Assembly: GCA_002498285.1 (NCBI GenBank)
Contig: DAGU01000085.1
Coordinates: 41,283-57,666 of the forward strand
DNA from: Methanomassiliicoccus sp. UBA386
Lineage (GTDB): Archaea > Thermoplasmatota > Thermoplasmata > Methanomassiliicoccales > Methanomassiliicoccaceae
DNA length: 16,384 bases
Reading direction: 5' to 3'
This document shows, piece after piece, positions 6,105 through 13,532 of this stretch (its first letter is position 1; each line of letters opens with the position of its first letter). A program made the position numbers and the translations under genes. The notes beneath the pieces are model-generated. The model did no database searches, was not told where the DNA came from, and was given only the letters and a program-made list of their open reading frames with translations.

Positions 6105-7435
6105 CCCTCCCTGCCCTCAAGCGCCTCGATCTTTCTCTTGAGCTCGGCGATCTCCTTCTTGAGCTCCACCATCTTGAGCTCCCGCCCCACCGTCAGCCGC
6201 TGGAACTTTTCCAGCTCTAGCAGGCGTTCCATCTCCTTCTGCCGGCGCTCCCTCAATTCGTTCTCGAAGCGCCTGCGGGCGGTGATGTCCCGGGCCGCTG
6301 CGAACACTCCGATGATCATTCCAGTGTGGTCCCGGTACACCGACGCGTTGTATAGCACCGGCGTGACATGCCCCTCGGTGCTCCGGATCTCCAGCTCATA
6401 GTCTCGTACCAGGCCCTCTCGGAAGGCCGTCTCATAGCCGGCCCTGGCCCTGTCCGGCTCGGTGAAGTAGTCAGAGAAGTCGGTCCCGATGAGGTCCTCC
6501 AGACTGACCCCCGTGACCTTCGCGGTGGCGGTGTTGGCATCGGTGATCTTCCCGTCCGGACCGATGGTGAGCATGGGGTCCAGGCTGGCCTCGATGAGGC
6601 TCCGGTTGTACTCGCCGGCCTTGCGGAGCGCATCGTCGGCGAGCTTCTTCTCCGTGATGTCGACGCCTGATTCCATCACCATCGATGAGCCGTCCTCATC
6701 GATGAAGGGGAAGTCATATACGTCATAGATGCGGCCGTTGGGGCCCGTCCACTCCCACACCACCGGACTGTTGGTCTTCAGCACATCGAACGACCTGCAG
6801 TTCTCGCAGGGCCGTGAAGAGCCGAAGAGGTGCTCATAGCAACGCTTGCCGCCCGGTTCTCCGAACTTCTCCACGAACGCGCGGTTGGCGAACGCTATGC
6901 GGCGGTCAGTGGTCATCAGTATGATGTAATAGGGCAGCTGGTCCACCATTTCCAGGAAGCGCCCGCGCTCGCTCTGCGCCGTCCCTTCCGGCTTCGAACG
7001 GTCCCCTGTCCCGGTCAAACCCCTGGCGACCAGCGAGGCGCCCACCGTCCTCCCCCGCTCATCCGTGACGGGGGACATTTGAATGGATGCCTGGACGGTC
7101 CCTCCCTCGCGGGTGCGCACCGCCGCCTCGAAGGGGGGCGCGGTGCCCTCCCACCGGATCAGTTCCAGGGCGTCCGAGACCTTGTCCTCCTCCCCCGGTT
7201 CGAAGAGCGTACGGATAAGGGTTCCTACGACCTTGTCCTCCTCATGTCCGAACGTCAGCCGCGCGCCATGGTTCCACAGGACTATGGCGCCATCCAGGGT
7301 CATGGCCATGGCGGCCTCCGAGGAGCGGAGCATCACCTCCGCAAGCCTCACGACCTCGTCCGCGGTGCCAGGCGCCTCACGTCCGTTGTCATCGTTCCGG
7401 TGGCCATCGCCCCCCTTCGGTCCGTTCTTCCCCAT
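6101..7435 (-). CDS. Triple-PAS sensor protein without a kinase domain
   Basis: 444-residue soluble protein, first gene of the signalling operon. It shows three PAS domains: about 31-140 (AMAMTLDGAIVLWNHGA), 158-262 (LPYYIILMTTDRRIAFANRAF, ending SGVDITEKK) and 273-388 (LDPMLTIGPDGKITDANTA, ending ARDITARR). A charged coiled coil (390-442) follows, including RLTVGRELKMVELKKEI, a linker often seen after PAS domains. The second PAS has C199, C210 and C213 (PCENC), a possible metal, heme or redox site. There is no HisKA, HATPase or output domain, so it must act through a partner, most likely the next gene's kinase. The start at ATG 7435 has a weak site (GAAGGG) and a strong TATA box at 7489-7500. 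It ends in an ATGA overlap with the kinase. Confidence 0.9.
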   Translation of the reverse strand: MGKNGPKGGDGHRNDDNGREAPGTADEVVRLAEVMLRSSEAAMAMTLDGAIVLWNHGARLTFGHEEDKVVGTLIRTLFEPGEEDKVSDALELIRWEGTAPPFEAAVRTREGGTVQASIQMSPVTDERGRTVGASLVARGLTGTGDRSKPEGTAQSERGRFLEMVDQLPYYIILMTTDRRIAFANRAFVEKFGEPGGKRCYEHLFGSSRPCENCRSFDVLKTNSPVVWEWTGPNGRIYDVYDFPFIDEDGSSMVMESGVDITEKKLADDALRKAGEYNRSLIEASLDPMLTIGPDGKITDANTATAKVTGVSLEDLIGTDFSDYFTEPDRARAGYETAFREGLVRDYELEIRSTEGHVTPVLYNASVYRDHTGMIIGVFAAARDITARRRFENELRERRQKEMERLLELEKFQRLTVGRELKMVELKKEIAELKRKIEALEGREG

Positions 7436-7480
7436 ATTGCTTCCCTTCAGCGTGTTAACGAGCAGGAGCAGATGCGTATA

Positions 7481-7488
7481 TCAATTGA
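7481..7488. promoter_or_regulatory. Palindrome TCAATTGA in the signalling-operon promoter
   Basis: TCAATTGA is an exact 8-base palindrome directly next to the TATA box, flanked by TATA on both sides, which extends the two-fold symmetry loosely. It lies between the TATA box and the expected start site, a position where a repressor would block initiation. It is short, so chance is possible. Confidence 0.25.
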
Positions 7489-7500
7489 AGTATATTTCCT
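7489..7500 (-). promoter_or_regulatory. BRE/TATA promoter of the signalling operon
   Basis: The minus strand reads GGAAATATACT, a good match to an archaeal BRE plus TATA element. Transcription would start near 7465-7468, giving a leader of about 30 bases before ATG 7435. It is the only good promoter seen before the four overlapping genes, consistent with one transcript. Confidence 0.6.
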
Positions 7501-7580
7501 CGCCAACGCCTTCGATATCCGATGCGCACGGCCGGCGGCTCGCAGGACAATGCCGGCATGGCAGTTGATGCGCGACGAGA

Positions 7581-7595
7581 GAAATAATAAAAAAG
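7581..7595 (-). terminator. T-rich terminator after serA
   Basis: Beginning 18 bases past the serA stop, the minus strand reads CTTTTTTATTATTTC. Archaeal RNA polymerase stops at such U-rich tracts without needing a hairpin. It separates the serine operon from the signalling operon promoter downstream. Confidence 0.7.
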
Positions 7596-7612
7596 AGGGG
7601 AAGGGGCAGATC

Positions 7613-9223
7613 TCAGATCTGCAGGTATTCGCGCTCGCCCAGCTTGGACAGCTGGACCATCCTGATCTCCTGGAACTCCTTGGTGGAGCGCATCTCCCGG
7701 ATGACCGCCTCGTCGACGGGGTTGTCGACCGAGACCAGTAGAAGGGCCTTCCCGCCCTTCTGCTCCCTCCCCAGGCCCATCCTGGCGATGTTGACCCCCC
7801 TGCTACCCAGCAGGGTGCCGACGCGGCCCACGATGCCCGGCACATCGGCATGGATGGAGAGCAGGAAGTCCCCGTCAAGGGGCATGTCCAAGTCGAAGCT
7901 GTCGATGCCCAGCAGCCTCGGCTCGGAAGCGGGGAAGGCCGTGCCGCGGACCGCCCGCTCAGCATTGCCGCAGTGCAGTGACACCGAGATCATGTTGACG
8001 TAGCGCTCGGACCCCTCCGATTTCACCTCCACGACCTGGATGCCCTTCTCCCGGGCGATCGATTCGGCATTGATGATGTTCGGCTGTTCGCCGGACAGGT
8101 TGGAGAGCACGCCCATCAGAGCGGATACGGTGAGCATCTTGGTGTCCATGGCCGCCAGGTCGCCGGAGTAGGTCACCTGGACCTTGGCCACGGGGGCGTC
8201 GGTGAGCTGCACGGCGAAGGCGCCCAGGCGCTCGGCCACCGAGACGAAGGGGAGCACCCTGGGGTCCATCCCCCTGACCGGGGCGTTGACGGCGTTGGTG
8301 ATCTTCTTGTCCAGGAGGAACATCTTGACCGCTTCAGCCATCTCCACCGACACCTTCTCCTGCGCCTCCTTGGTTGACGCGCCGAGGTGGGGAGTGAGGA
8401 CGGCGTTGTCCAAGGTCAGCAGCCTGGAGCCGGTGGGCGGCTCATGCTCGTACACGTCCAGGGCTGCGCCTGCGATCTTCTTATCGTGCAGCGCATCGTA
8501 CAGCGCCTCCTCGTCGATCAGCTCGCCCCGGGCGACGTTCACTATGAGAGCGTTGGGCTTCATCTTGGCGATGAGCTCCCGGCTGATGAGGTGATGAGTG
8601 GTCGGGGTCAACGCGGCATGGATGGTGATGATATCCGCCTCCTCCACCAGCTGCTCGAGGGACATGAGGCGCACGCCCAGCTTCACCGCCGCCTCGGGCG
8701 GTATGTACGGGTCGAAGCCGATGAGCTTCATCTGGAAGCTCTTGGCTCTCTTGGCCACCTCGCCGCCCACGCGGCCCAGGCCCACGATGCCTAGGGTCTT
8801 GCCGTTCAGCTCGATCCCGGTGAACTTGGAGCGCTTCCATTCACCCTTCTTCAGGGACGCGTCGGCCCACACGATGTTCCTGGCCAGGGAGAGCATCATG
8901 GCCATGGTGTGCTCGGCGGCCGAGATGATGTTGGCCGCCGGGGTGTTCATGACCAGTATGCCGCGGCGAGTGGCCGCCTTGACATCCACGTTGTCCACGC
9001 CCACGCCGGCCCGGCCGATCACCTTCAGGTTCTTCCCCGCCTCCACCACGTCGGCGGTGACCTTGGTGCCGGAGCGGATGACCAGCGCGTCATAGTCACC
9101 CAGGATGCTCAGCAGCTCCTCGTGGGGGATGTTCGGCCGCACGTCCACCTGGACCTGCCCGCCCTTGCGCAGCATCTCCAGGCCTTCTTCCGATAGGGGG
9201 TCAGTTACCAGCAGTTTGAACAT
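7613..9223 (-). CDS. serA: D-3-phosphoglycerate dehydrogenase
   Basis: 536 residues, the long type I form. It oxidises 3-phosphoglycerate to 3-phosphohydroxypyruvate with NAD, the first step of the phosphorylated serine pathway. Seen: nucleotide-binding GLGRVG (148-153), catalytic R232 (NVARGE), E261 (DVYEHEPP) and H279 (LTPHLGAST). An intervening allosteric-substrate-binding-type domain spans about 320-455, and a C-terminal ACT domain (about 462-536, SIHADVPGIVGRVGTLLGSRGVNIARM) suggests feedback control by serine. ATG 9223 overlaps the aminotransferase stop by one base (TAATG) and has GGAGG 7 bases upstream. The coupled transaminase strongly supports a role in serine synthesis. Confidence 0.96.
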   Translation of the reverse strand: MFKLLVTDPLSEEGLEMLRKGGQVQVDVRPNIPHEELLSILGDYDALVIRSGTKVTADVVEAGKNLKVIGRAGVGVDNVDVKAATRRGILVMNTPAANIISAAEHTMAMMLSLARNIVWADASLKKGEWKRSKFTGIELNGKTLGIVGLGRVGGEVAKRAKSFQMKLIGFDPYIPPEAAVKLGVRLMSLEQLVEEADIITIHAALTPTTHHLISRELIAKMKPNALIVNVARGELIDEEALYDALHDKKIAGAALDVYEHEPPTGSRLLTLDNAVLTPHLGASTKEAQEKVSVEMAEAVKMFLLDKKITNAVNAPVRGMDPRVLPFVSVAERLGAFAVQLTDAPVAKVQVTYSGDLAAMDTKMLTVSALMGVLSNLSGEQPNIINAESIAREKGIQVVEVKSEGSERYVNMISVSLHCGNAERAVRGTAFPASEPRLLGIDSFDLDMPLDGDFLLSIHADVPGIVGRVGTLLGSRGVNIARMGLGREQKGGKALLLVSVDNPVDEAVIREMRSTKEFQEIRMVQLSKLGEREYLQI

Positions 9224-10290
9224 TACATTGCCTCCATAACTTCGTCCATGGCCTCCAGGAGGCCCTTGATCTCGTCCACGGTCAGATCGCCCATGTGGCC
9301 GATCCGGAAGGTGCTTTCTTTGATGGCGCCATAGCCGTTCGAGATCTCGTAGCCCTTCTCCTTCAACCCCTTGTTGAGCTTGGAGAAATCGAGGCCCTTG
9401 CGGTCGATGACGGTTATGGTGTCAGAGTAGTAGCCGGGCTCGGCGAAGAGGCCCAGGCGCTCGCTGGCCCAGGCACGGACCAGGTCACCCATCTCGCGGT
9501 GCCTCCGGTACCGGGCCTGCACCCCCTCCTCGAGGATGCGGTCCAGCTGGAAGTCGAGAGCGTACAGCAGGGAGACCGGGGGAGTGGTCAGGGAATAGTA
9601 CTTGTCCGCCATCTTCTTCATCTGCAGCAGGTCGAAGTAGTAGCCGCGGGCGGGCACCTCCTTCGCCTTCTCCAGCAGGCGTTCGGACAGGAACATAATG
9701 GCCAGGCCCGGCGGGAGCGCCAGGGCCTTCTGGGTGCCGAACACCAGGGCGTCGATGCCGAGGTCCTTTATCCTCAGGTCGGAGCCGTACACGGCGGTGA
9801 CGCCGTCGACGAACACCAAGGGGTCGTGTTCCTCCCTGGCCGCCTTCGCGATGTCCTTGATAGGATTGAGGACGCCGGTGCTGGACTCGTTGGCGACAAC
9901 CGTGATGGCCTCCACCGAGGCGTCCAGGTGCGGCAGCACGTCGTCCGGCCGGAGGGCCCTGCCCCACTCGCCGTTCACCTTAACGACCTGCTTCCCGTTC
10001 TCCTCCCCGATGCTCTGCCAGCGATCGCCGAAGGAGCCGTTGGATAGTCCCAACATCTTGTTCTTGACGCCATTGCGAACGCACGCTTCCAGCAGTCCGG
10101 ACGCCGAGGAAGGCGACATGATGATCTGCATGTCCGTATCGAGGGTCTTGTGGAGCTTCTCCACGATACCTTCCTGCAGTTTTTCGTAATCCTTGCTCCG
10201 ATGCGTGATCATCGGCCGGGTCATGGCGTCGAGGACCTCCTTGCGGACCTCGACCGGACCTACGGTGAACAATGTGCGTTTCACAGACAT
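9223..10290 (-). CDS. Class V aminotransferase, probably phosphoserine transaminase
   Basis: 355-residue PLP enzyme of the alanine-glyoxylate / serine-pyruvate aminotransferase group. The PLP lysine is K188 in FGTQKALALPPG, and D162 (FVDGVTAVYGS) is the pyridine-nitrogen aspartate. The N-terminal LFTVGPVEVRKEVLDAM is typical of the group. Archaea often lack a classical SerC, and class V relatives can make phosphoserine. The one-base overlap with serA makes phosphohydroxypyruvate transamination the best guess; alanine-glyoxylate or another 2-oxo acid is possible. ATG 10290 (MSVKRTLF) is chosen: the 27 residues upstream are Arg/Pro-rich with no family match. GGGGG touches this ATG directly, an odd spacing. 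Confidence 0.88.
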   Translation of the reverse strand: MSVKRTLFTVGPVEVRKEVLDAMTRPMITHRSKDYEKLQEGIVEKLHKTLDTDMQIIMSPSSASGLLEACVRNGVKNKMLGLSNGSFGDRWQSIGEENGKQVVKVNGEWGRALRPDDVLPHLDASVEAITVVANESSTGVLNPIKDIAKAAREEHDPLVFVDGVTAVYGSDLRIKDLGIDALVFGTQKALALPPGLAIMFLSERLLEKAKEVPARGYYFDLLQMKKMADKYYSLTTPPVSLLYALDFQLDRILEEGVQARYRRHREMGDLVRAWASERLGLFAEPGYYSDTITVIDRKGLDFSKLNKGLKEKGYEISNGYGAIKESTFRIGHMGDLTVDEIKGLLEAMDEVMEAM

Positions 10291-10493
10291 CCCCCAAGAT
10301 ACTCTCGGCCGCTCAGGCCAGGAGAGGGGGGGACGTCTGCAGGCGTCCTCCGCATCCGCTTCCCGAACCACAAGCGACCTGAACCATGCCCGGCATGTGG
10401 CCTGTCCCGGAGCTGTATAAAAAAACCGGTGCGACAGACGTTGCAGCTTCCAGCATGATATTTCACGGTAACATGGAGTAGCGAATATAAACC
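10291..10493 (-). promoter_or_regulatory. Promoter and long leader of the serine operon
   Basis: The minus strand reads GGTTTATATT at 10493-10484, the best TATA box upstream, which puts the start near 10458-10462 and gives a leader of about 170 bases. Inside the leader GGTTTTTTTATAC (10427-10415) could be an early-termination tract or a second TATA box; in the latter case the leader is about 100 bases. An interrupted palindrome CATGCC-C-GGCATG occupies 10385-10397. I see no known riboswitch. An overlapping 92-codon frame at 10281-10559 (-) has no recognisable motif and is not called. Confidence 0.45.
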
Positions 10494-10653
10494 TTGCTGT
10501 GTCTGCGCATCGCAGGGCCTCCGCGCCTCAGCAAGCGCCGCCCGTGGAGCGAACCTCACCCATTAGACGTTGATGATCGAGCCTGCAGACCCATGGCGGG
10601 CGAGGGCCCGGGCGTCGCCTTGCTCCATTGGGCTCTCGCCGATGATCTGCCGA
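10494..10653. other. Intergenic stretch, nothing firm
   Basis: GC-rich gap between the serine-operon promoter and the stop of the small gene at 10654. It holds a short inverted repeat GGCGA/TCGCC (10599-10619) around a GC-only core but no T tract, so a terminator for the upstream minus-strand genes is not clear. No coding frame is supported. Confidence 0.4.
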
Positions 10654-10980
10654 TCAGGCCTTCTTCAGGCCCTCAAGGGCCTTGCGGTCCCGCGCCAGGG
10701 CGTCGCCGATGCTCTCGATCGGTATCGATTCGATGCCGAACACGGCCGAGCTGGGAAGGGAGGTCAGGATGTCGTCCAACTCCTCTTCCGACGACACGGA
10801 GAAGATGAAGGCGGCGGACCTCTGCCCCTCGAAGAAGCCTCCCCTGATCATGCCCTTCTTCTCCATCTTCTCCAGCTCCTCTATGCTAGGTACGATGAGC
10901 TTCTCGAGAATAACCCTGTTCTCCTCTACCGTCTCCCCTATGCCCTCTTCAGAGAGCTTCATCAGCACCAGGAAGTCCAT
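10654..10980 (-). CDS. Muconolactone-isomerase-like small protein, copy A
   Basis: 108-residue protein of the ferredoxin-fold group that includes muconolactone delta-isomerase-like proteins; the exact family is from memory. Pattern: MDFLVLMKL strand, long charged helix to EKMEKKG, MIRGGFFEGQRSAAFIFSV hairpin, EELDDILTSLP helix, and a last strand ending IESIPIESI. It is clearly paralogous to the next gene upstream, sharing the GGFF.GQ, FIF.V, ELD..L.SLP and IGDAL.RDR blocks. ATG 10980 is chosen over the 13-residue longer start because GGGGGGCG lies just upstream. The gap from the paralogue is 35 bases, so they are probably cotranscribed. No enzyme activity can be inferred. The C-terminal lysine-rich end is short. 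Confidence 0.75.
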   Translation of the reverse strand: MDFLVLMKLSEEGIGETVEENRVILEKLIVPSIEELEKMEKKGMIRGGFFEGQRSAAFIFSVSSEEELDDILTSLPSSAVFGIESIPIESIGDALARDRKALEGLKKA

Positions 10981-11015
10981 GATATCGCCCCCCTTATCAC
11001 AATGAGAAGATAAAG

Positions 11016-11369
11016 TCACCTGGGGACATTGATGCCCGCCGCCGCCCTGACCCCATCGACTATGCGCCGGTCCCGGTCCAGCGCCGAGCCGATCGACTGC
11101 AGGGGCGCGATCTCGATATCATAGACGTTCATGATCGGAAGGGACGCCAGGACCTTGTCCAGCTCCATGTCGTCCTCCACGTTGAAGATGAACATCCCGC
11201 CGGTCTGTCCAACGAAGAACCCGCCGGTCACCTTTCCCTCCCGCTCCATGCGCTCCATCGTCTCCAGGGACGGGATCACCTGGTCGACCAGCATGAAGGC
11301 CGCTTCCTCGGAGGAGCCGCCATACGATTCCTCACGGAGCTTGATGATCACAAGGAACCTCTCAGACAT
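11016..11369 (-). CDS. Muconolactone-isomerase-like small protein, copy B
   Basis: 117 residues, tandem paralogue of the gene at 10654-10980. It starts MSERFLVIIKL, has TGGFFVGQTGGMFIFNVEDD in the centre, MELDKVLASLPIMNVYDIEIAPLQSIG towards the end, and a 10-residue longer tail. The GGFFVGQ-GG-FIF block is the more typical version of the family, so this may be the ancestral-like copy. There is no Shine-Dalgarno before ATG 11369, but an AT-rich box about 28 bases upstream (11393-11404) fits a leaderless transcript. The function is unknown: dimeric small-molecule binding or isomerase-type chemistry is possible by fold. Confidence 0.75.
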   Translation of the reverse strand: MSERFLVIIKLREESYGGSSEEAAFMLVDQVIPSLETMERMEREGKVTGGFFVGQTGGMFIFNVEDDMELDKVLASLPIMNVYDIEIAPLQSIGSALDRDRRIVDGVRAAAGINVPR

Positions 11370-11392
11370 ATGGCTCAGTTGGAAGCGTCGGC

Positions 11393-11404
11393 CATTTTAC
11401 TTTT
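11393..11404 (-). promoter_or_regulatory. Candidate TATA box for the tandem small genes
   Basis: The minus strand reads AAAAAGTAAAAT after GGG. Its centre lies about 28 bases before ATG 11369, matching a leaderless start and the absence of a ribosome binding site there. The match to a TATA consensus is weak. Confidence 0.35.
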
Positions 11405-11410
11405 TCCCTG

Positions 11411-11672
11411 GACCGGACGGACCATCGCCTGAGGGGCATAGAAAAGTGCCGGAAGGGATCGGAATCAATCTGGAGGATTGAAGTGCGAGCATGTCACCAG
11501 CCCCCTTCCGGGCGAATTGTGACATCAAGTAGCAACTATTTAACATGTGGAGCCTGAACCGTCGGCATATTTGGATATAGGATAATGGGTGCTAGAAGCG
11601 TAGTGACAAGGATGAAGGGAAACGGAATCCGCAGCGGGACCCCGCGTCCATGCCGACACGATGGCCGCCCGG
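11411..11672. other. Intergenic stretch downstream of the symporter
   Basis: About 260 bases between the symporter stop and the promoter of the tandem small genes. I see no gene, no clear hairpin and no strong T tract on the minus strand for termination. AT-rich patches occur at 11533-11545 and 11567-11586 (GGATATAGG on plus), but no gene follows on that strand. The long minus frame that crosses this area from inside the symporter is a shadow. Confidence 0.45.
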
Positions 11673-13295
11673 TCACGCCGGACCGGCCTCCGCCTCCTCC
11701 ACCGCCCCGCTCTCCTTGTCCATCCACCAGACCGCGGCCAGCGTGATTGCCGACAGCGGCAGGGCGATGACCATGGGGTCCATCACCTGCCACGGCATGC
11801 CCAGGAGGGCGGGCCGGCCGAACAGGGACTGGCTTATGCCCAGGACGCTCGACTCCTTGATGTGGACGAAGGCCGTCCAGGCGAACCATGACACCGCTCC
11901 CACGACCACGGAGGCCTTGGCCGCCCTGGCGGACAGGCGCTTGCTGAACAGCGCGTGCACGAAAGCGGGCATGAACGCCGCGGCGCACAGCCCCATGAAC
12001 ATGGCGGTGGCGCGCATGATGATGCTCTCGTCCATGGCCAGGGCACAGCCGAAGCTGATCACCAGCATGATCAGGGTGCCGGCGCGGTTGGCCCTCAAGG
12101 AGGGCGGGCTGAGCTTGTTCGATCTGTCCCTCCACTTCCTGACGTACCTCCACAGGTCGAAGCCAGCGGTGGTGCCCATGGTGTGCAGGATGGCGCTGAG
12201 CGTGCTCATGGCGGCCGACAGCAGGACCAGCATGAACACCACCACGAACATCTCGGGCATCGACTGATTGATGAAGGTGGGCATGATGAGATCGGAGTTG
12301 CCGTTGGGCATGGCGCCCAGGGCCGTGGTGCCCGCGGTATTCCAGAAGTACAGGTTGGTCAGCGGGCCCACGGTGTAGGCAGCTCCGGTGGTCACCAGGA
12401 TGAACAGGCCGCCCAGCGGGATGGCCCGGTTGAGCGCCTTGGTGTCGTCGGCGGTCATGAACCTGACCACCAGCTGCGGCTGCGCCAGAACGCCCAGGCC
12501 CACGCCCATGATGATGGTGGTGATCAACACCAGCCAGAACTCGGAGCCCACCTCGGGCATCGACGTCCATCCGGTGAAGCCTCGGCTGACCATGCCCTCC
12601 AGCATCTCGGCCGGCATCTGGGAAGGCAGCGCGGTGAGATCGCTCAACGCCTGGGTCGGCCCGCCCAGCATCGAGAACGTCAGGAGCATCAGGGTCGCCA
12701 TCCCCAGGATCATGATGAGTCCCTGCATGGCATCGGTGTACATCACCGCCTTGAGACCGCCGAAGATGACGTAGGCAGAGGTGAATATGGCGAAGACAGT
12801 CAGGGCGACCGAGTAGTCGATGGCGAGGGCCGCCTCCATGAAGCGGGAGCCGCCGATCATCACCGCCGCGGCGTAGAGCGGCATGACGGTTAGGATCAGG
12901 GCGGCGGTGGAGTACTGCATGAAGGGCGAGCCGAACCGCTTGCCCAGCAGGTCAGGGAACGTTGCCGCACGGAGCTTCTGCCCCAGCGCCCTGGTGGGCT
13001 TTCCGAAAACGATGAATGCGAGAAGCACGCCGACCGCGATGTTGAGGAAGGCCAGCCAGATGAGCCCGGTGCCGTATACGGCGGCCGTTCCGCCGAACCC
13101 GACGATGGCGGAGGTGCTTATGAAGGTAGCGCCGTAGGATATGCCGATGACCCACGGGTGGATCTTTCGGCCGGCCAGCATGAAGTCCTCGGACGCCTTG
13201 GTGCGTTTGTACCCGAGGTAGCCAAGGTAGAGGACCACCGACAGATATATGGCGGTAAAGGCCCAGAACAGCGGGCTTCCCATTAGTCCGGCCAT
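11673..13295 (-). CDS. Sodium:solute symporter (SSS family)
   Basis: 540-residue integral membrane protein with about 12-13 hydrophobic segments. Family marks: ASEDFMLAGRKIHPWVIGISYGATFISTSA (34-62), the GGLKAVMYTDAMQG signature (179-192), LAQPQLVVRFM (270-280) and LLSAAMSTLSA (358-368). The last carries the Ser/Thr residues expected at the Na2 sodium site in transmembrane helix 8. It uses a sodium gradient to import a small solute; the sequence does not tell me which (amino acid, carboxylate or vitamin are all possible). ATG 13295 is chosen because it lies one base past the stop of the upstream 35-residue gene, whereas the longer frame from 13328 overlaps it. The C-terminus is short and acidic. 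Confidence 0.93.
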   Translation of the reverse strand: MAGLMGSPLFWAFTAIYLSVVLYLGYLGYKRTKASEDFMLAGRKIHPWVIGISYGATFISTSAIVGFGGTAAVYGTGLIWLAFLNIAVGVLLAFIVFGKPTRALGQKLRAATFPDLLGKRFGSPFMQYSTAALILTVMPLYAAAVMIGGSRFMEAALAIDYSVALTVFAIFTSAYVIFGGLKAVMYTDAMQGLIMILGMATLMLLTFSMLGGPTQALSDLTALPSQMPAEMLEGMVSRGFTGWTSMPEVGSEFWLVLITTIIMGVGLGVLAQPQLVVRFMTADDTKALNRAIPLGGLFILVTTGAAYTVGPLTNLYFWNTAGTTALGAMPNGNSDLIMPTFINQSMPEMFVVVFMLVLLSAAMSTLSAILHTMGTTAGFDLWRYVRKWRDRSNKLSPPSLRANRAGTLIMLVISFGCALAMDESIIMRATAMFMGLCAAAFMPAFVHALFSKRLSARAAKASVVVGAVSWFAWTAFVHIKESSVLGISQSLFGRPALLGMPWQVMDPMVIALPLSAITLAAVWWMDKESGAVEEAEAGPA

Positions 13296-13296
13296 C

Positions 13297-13404
13297 TCAG
13301 TCCGCCTCGTTCCGGTTTTTCCAGCCATACACCATGCACGCCACCGCTGAACCGATGAGCATCACATAGGCAAGTACGATCTGGGGGTCCTCTAATCCTA
13401 ACAT
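13297..13404 (-). CDS. Symporter small accessory protein (35 residues)
   Basis: Very short gene ahead of the symporter: MLGLEDPQIVLAYVMLIGSAVACMVYGWKNRNEAD by reading codons (split here: start MLGLEDPQIV, end YGWKNRNEAD). It has one hydrophobic helix (about residues 8-27) followed by a positively charged, then acidic tail. Tiny one-helix proteins next to SSS transporters are known as symporter small accessory proteins and are probably subunits. Its stop TGA (13299-13297) is one base from the symporter ATG, so translation is likely coupled. The ribosome binding site is weak (GGAAG). A candidate TATA box lies at 13475-13484. Confidence 0.8.
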   Translation of the reverse strand: MLGLEDPQIVLAYVMLIGSAVACMVYGWKNRNEAD

Positions 13405-13474
13405 GATAAGGCTTCCTGTTCTGAGCGCTGGCCGCGGTGGCCGGACGCCCGCTCCGGCGTGGCAATGGGCTACG

Positions 13475-13484
13475 CATATTTTAA
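13475..13484 (-). promoter_or_regulatory. Candidate TATA box of the symporter operon
   Basis: The minus strand reads TTAAAATATG in an otherwise GC-rich gap. It lies about 75 bases before the small accessory gene, giving a leader of about 50 bases. Confidence 0.45.
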
Positions 13485-13532
13485 TTGTGCCATGCTAGCA
13501 AGACGCAAGGTAGCACGTATCACGGCCTTCCG

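Noticed and set aside
10281..10559. Minus-strand open frame of 92 codons upstream of the aminotransferase
   Set aside because: It overlaps the aminotransferase start and the promoter, has no family features and no ribosome binding site; better explained as leader.
11536..12570. Minus-strand open frame of 344 codons
   Set aside because: It lies within the symporter in another frame, is rich in His/Arg/Gly, and starts inside the transporter; the symporter frame has clear family motifs.
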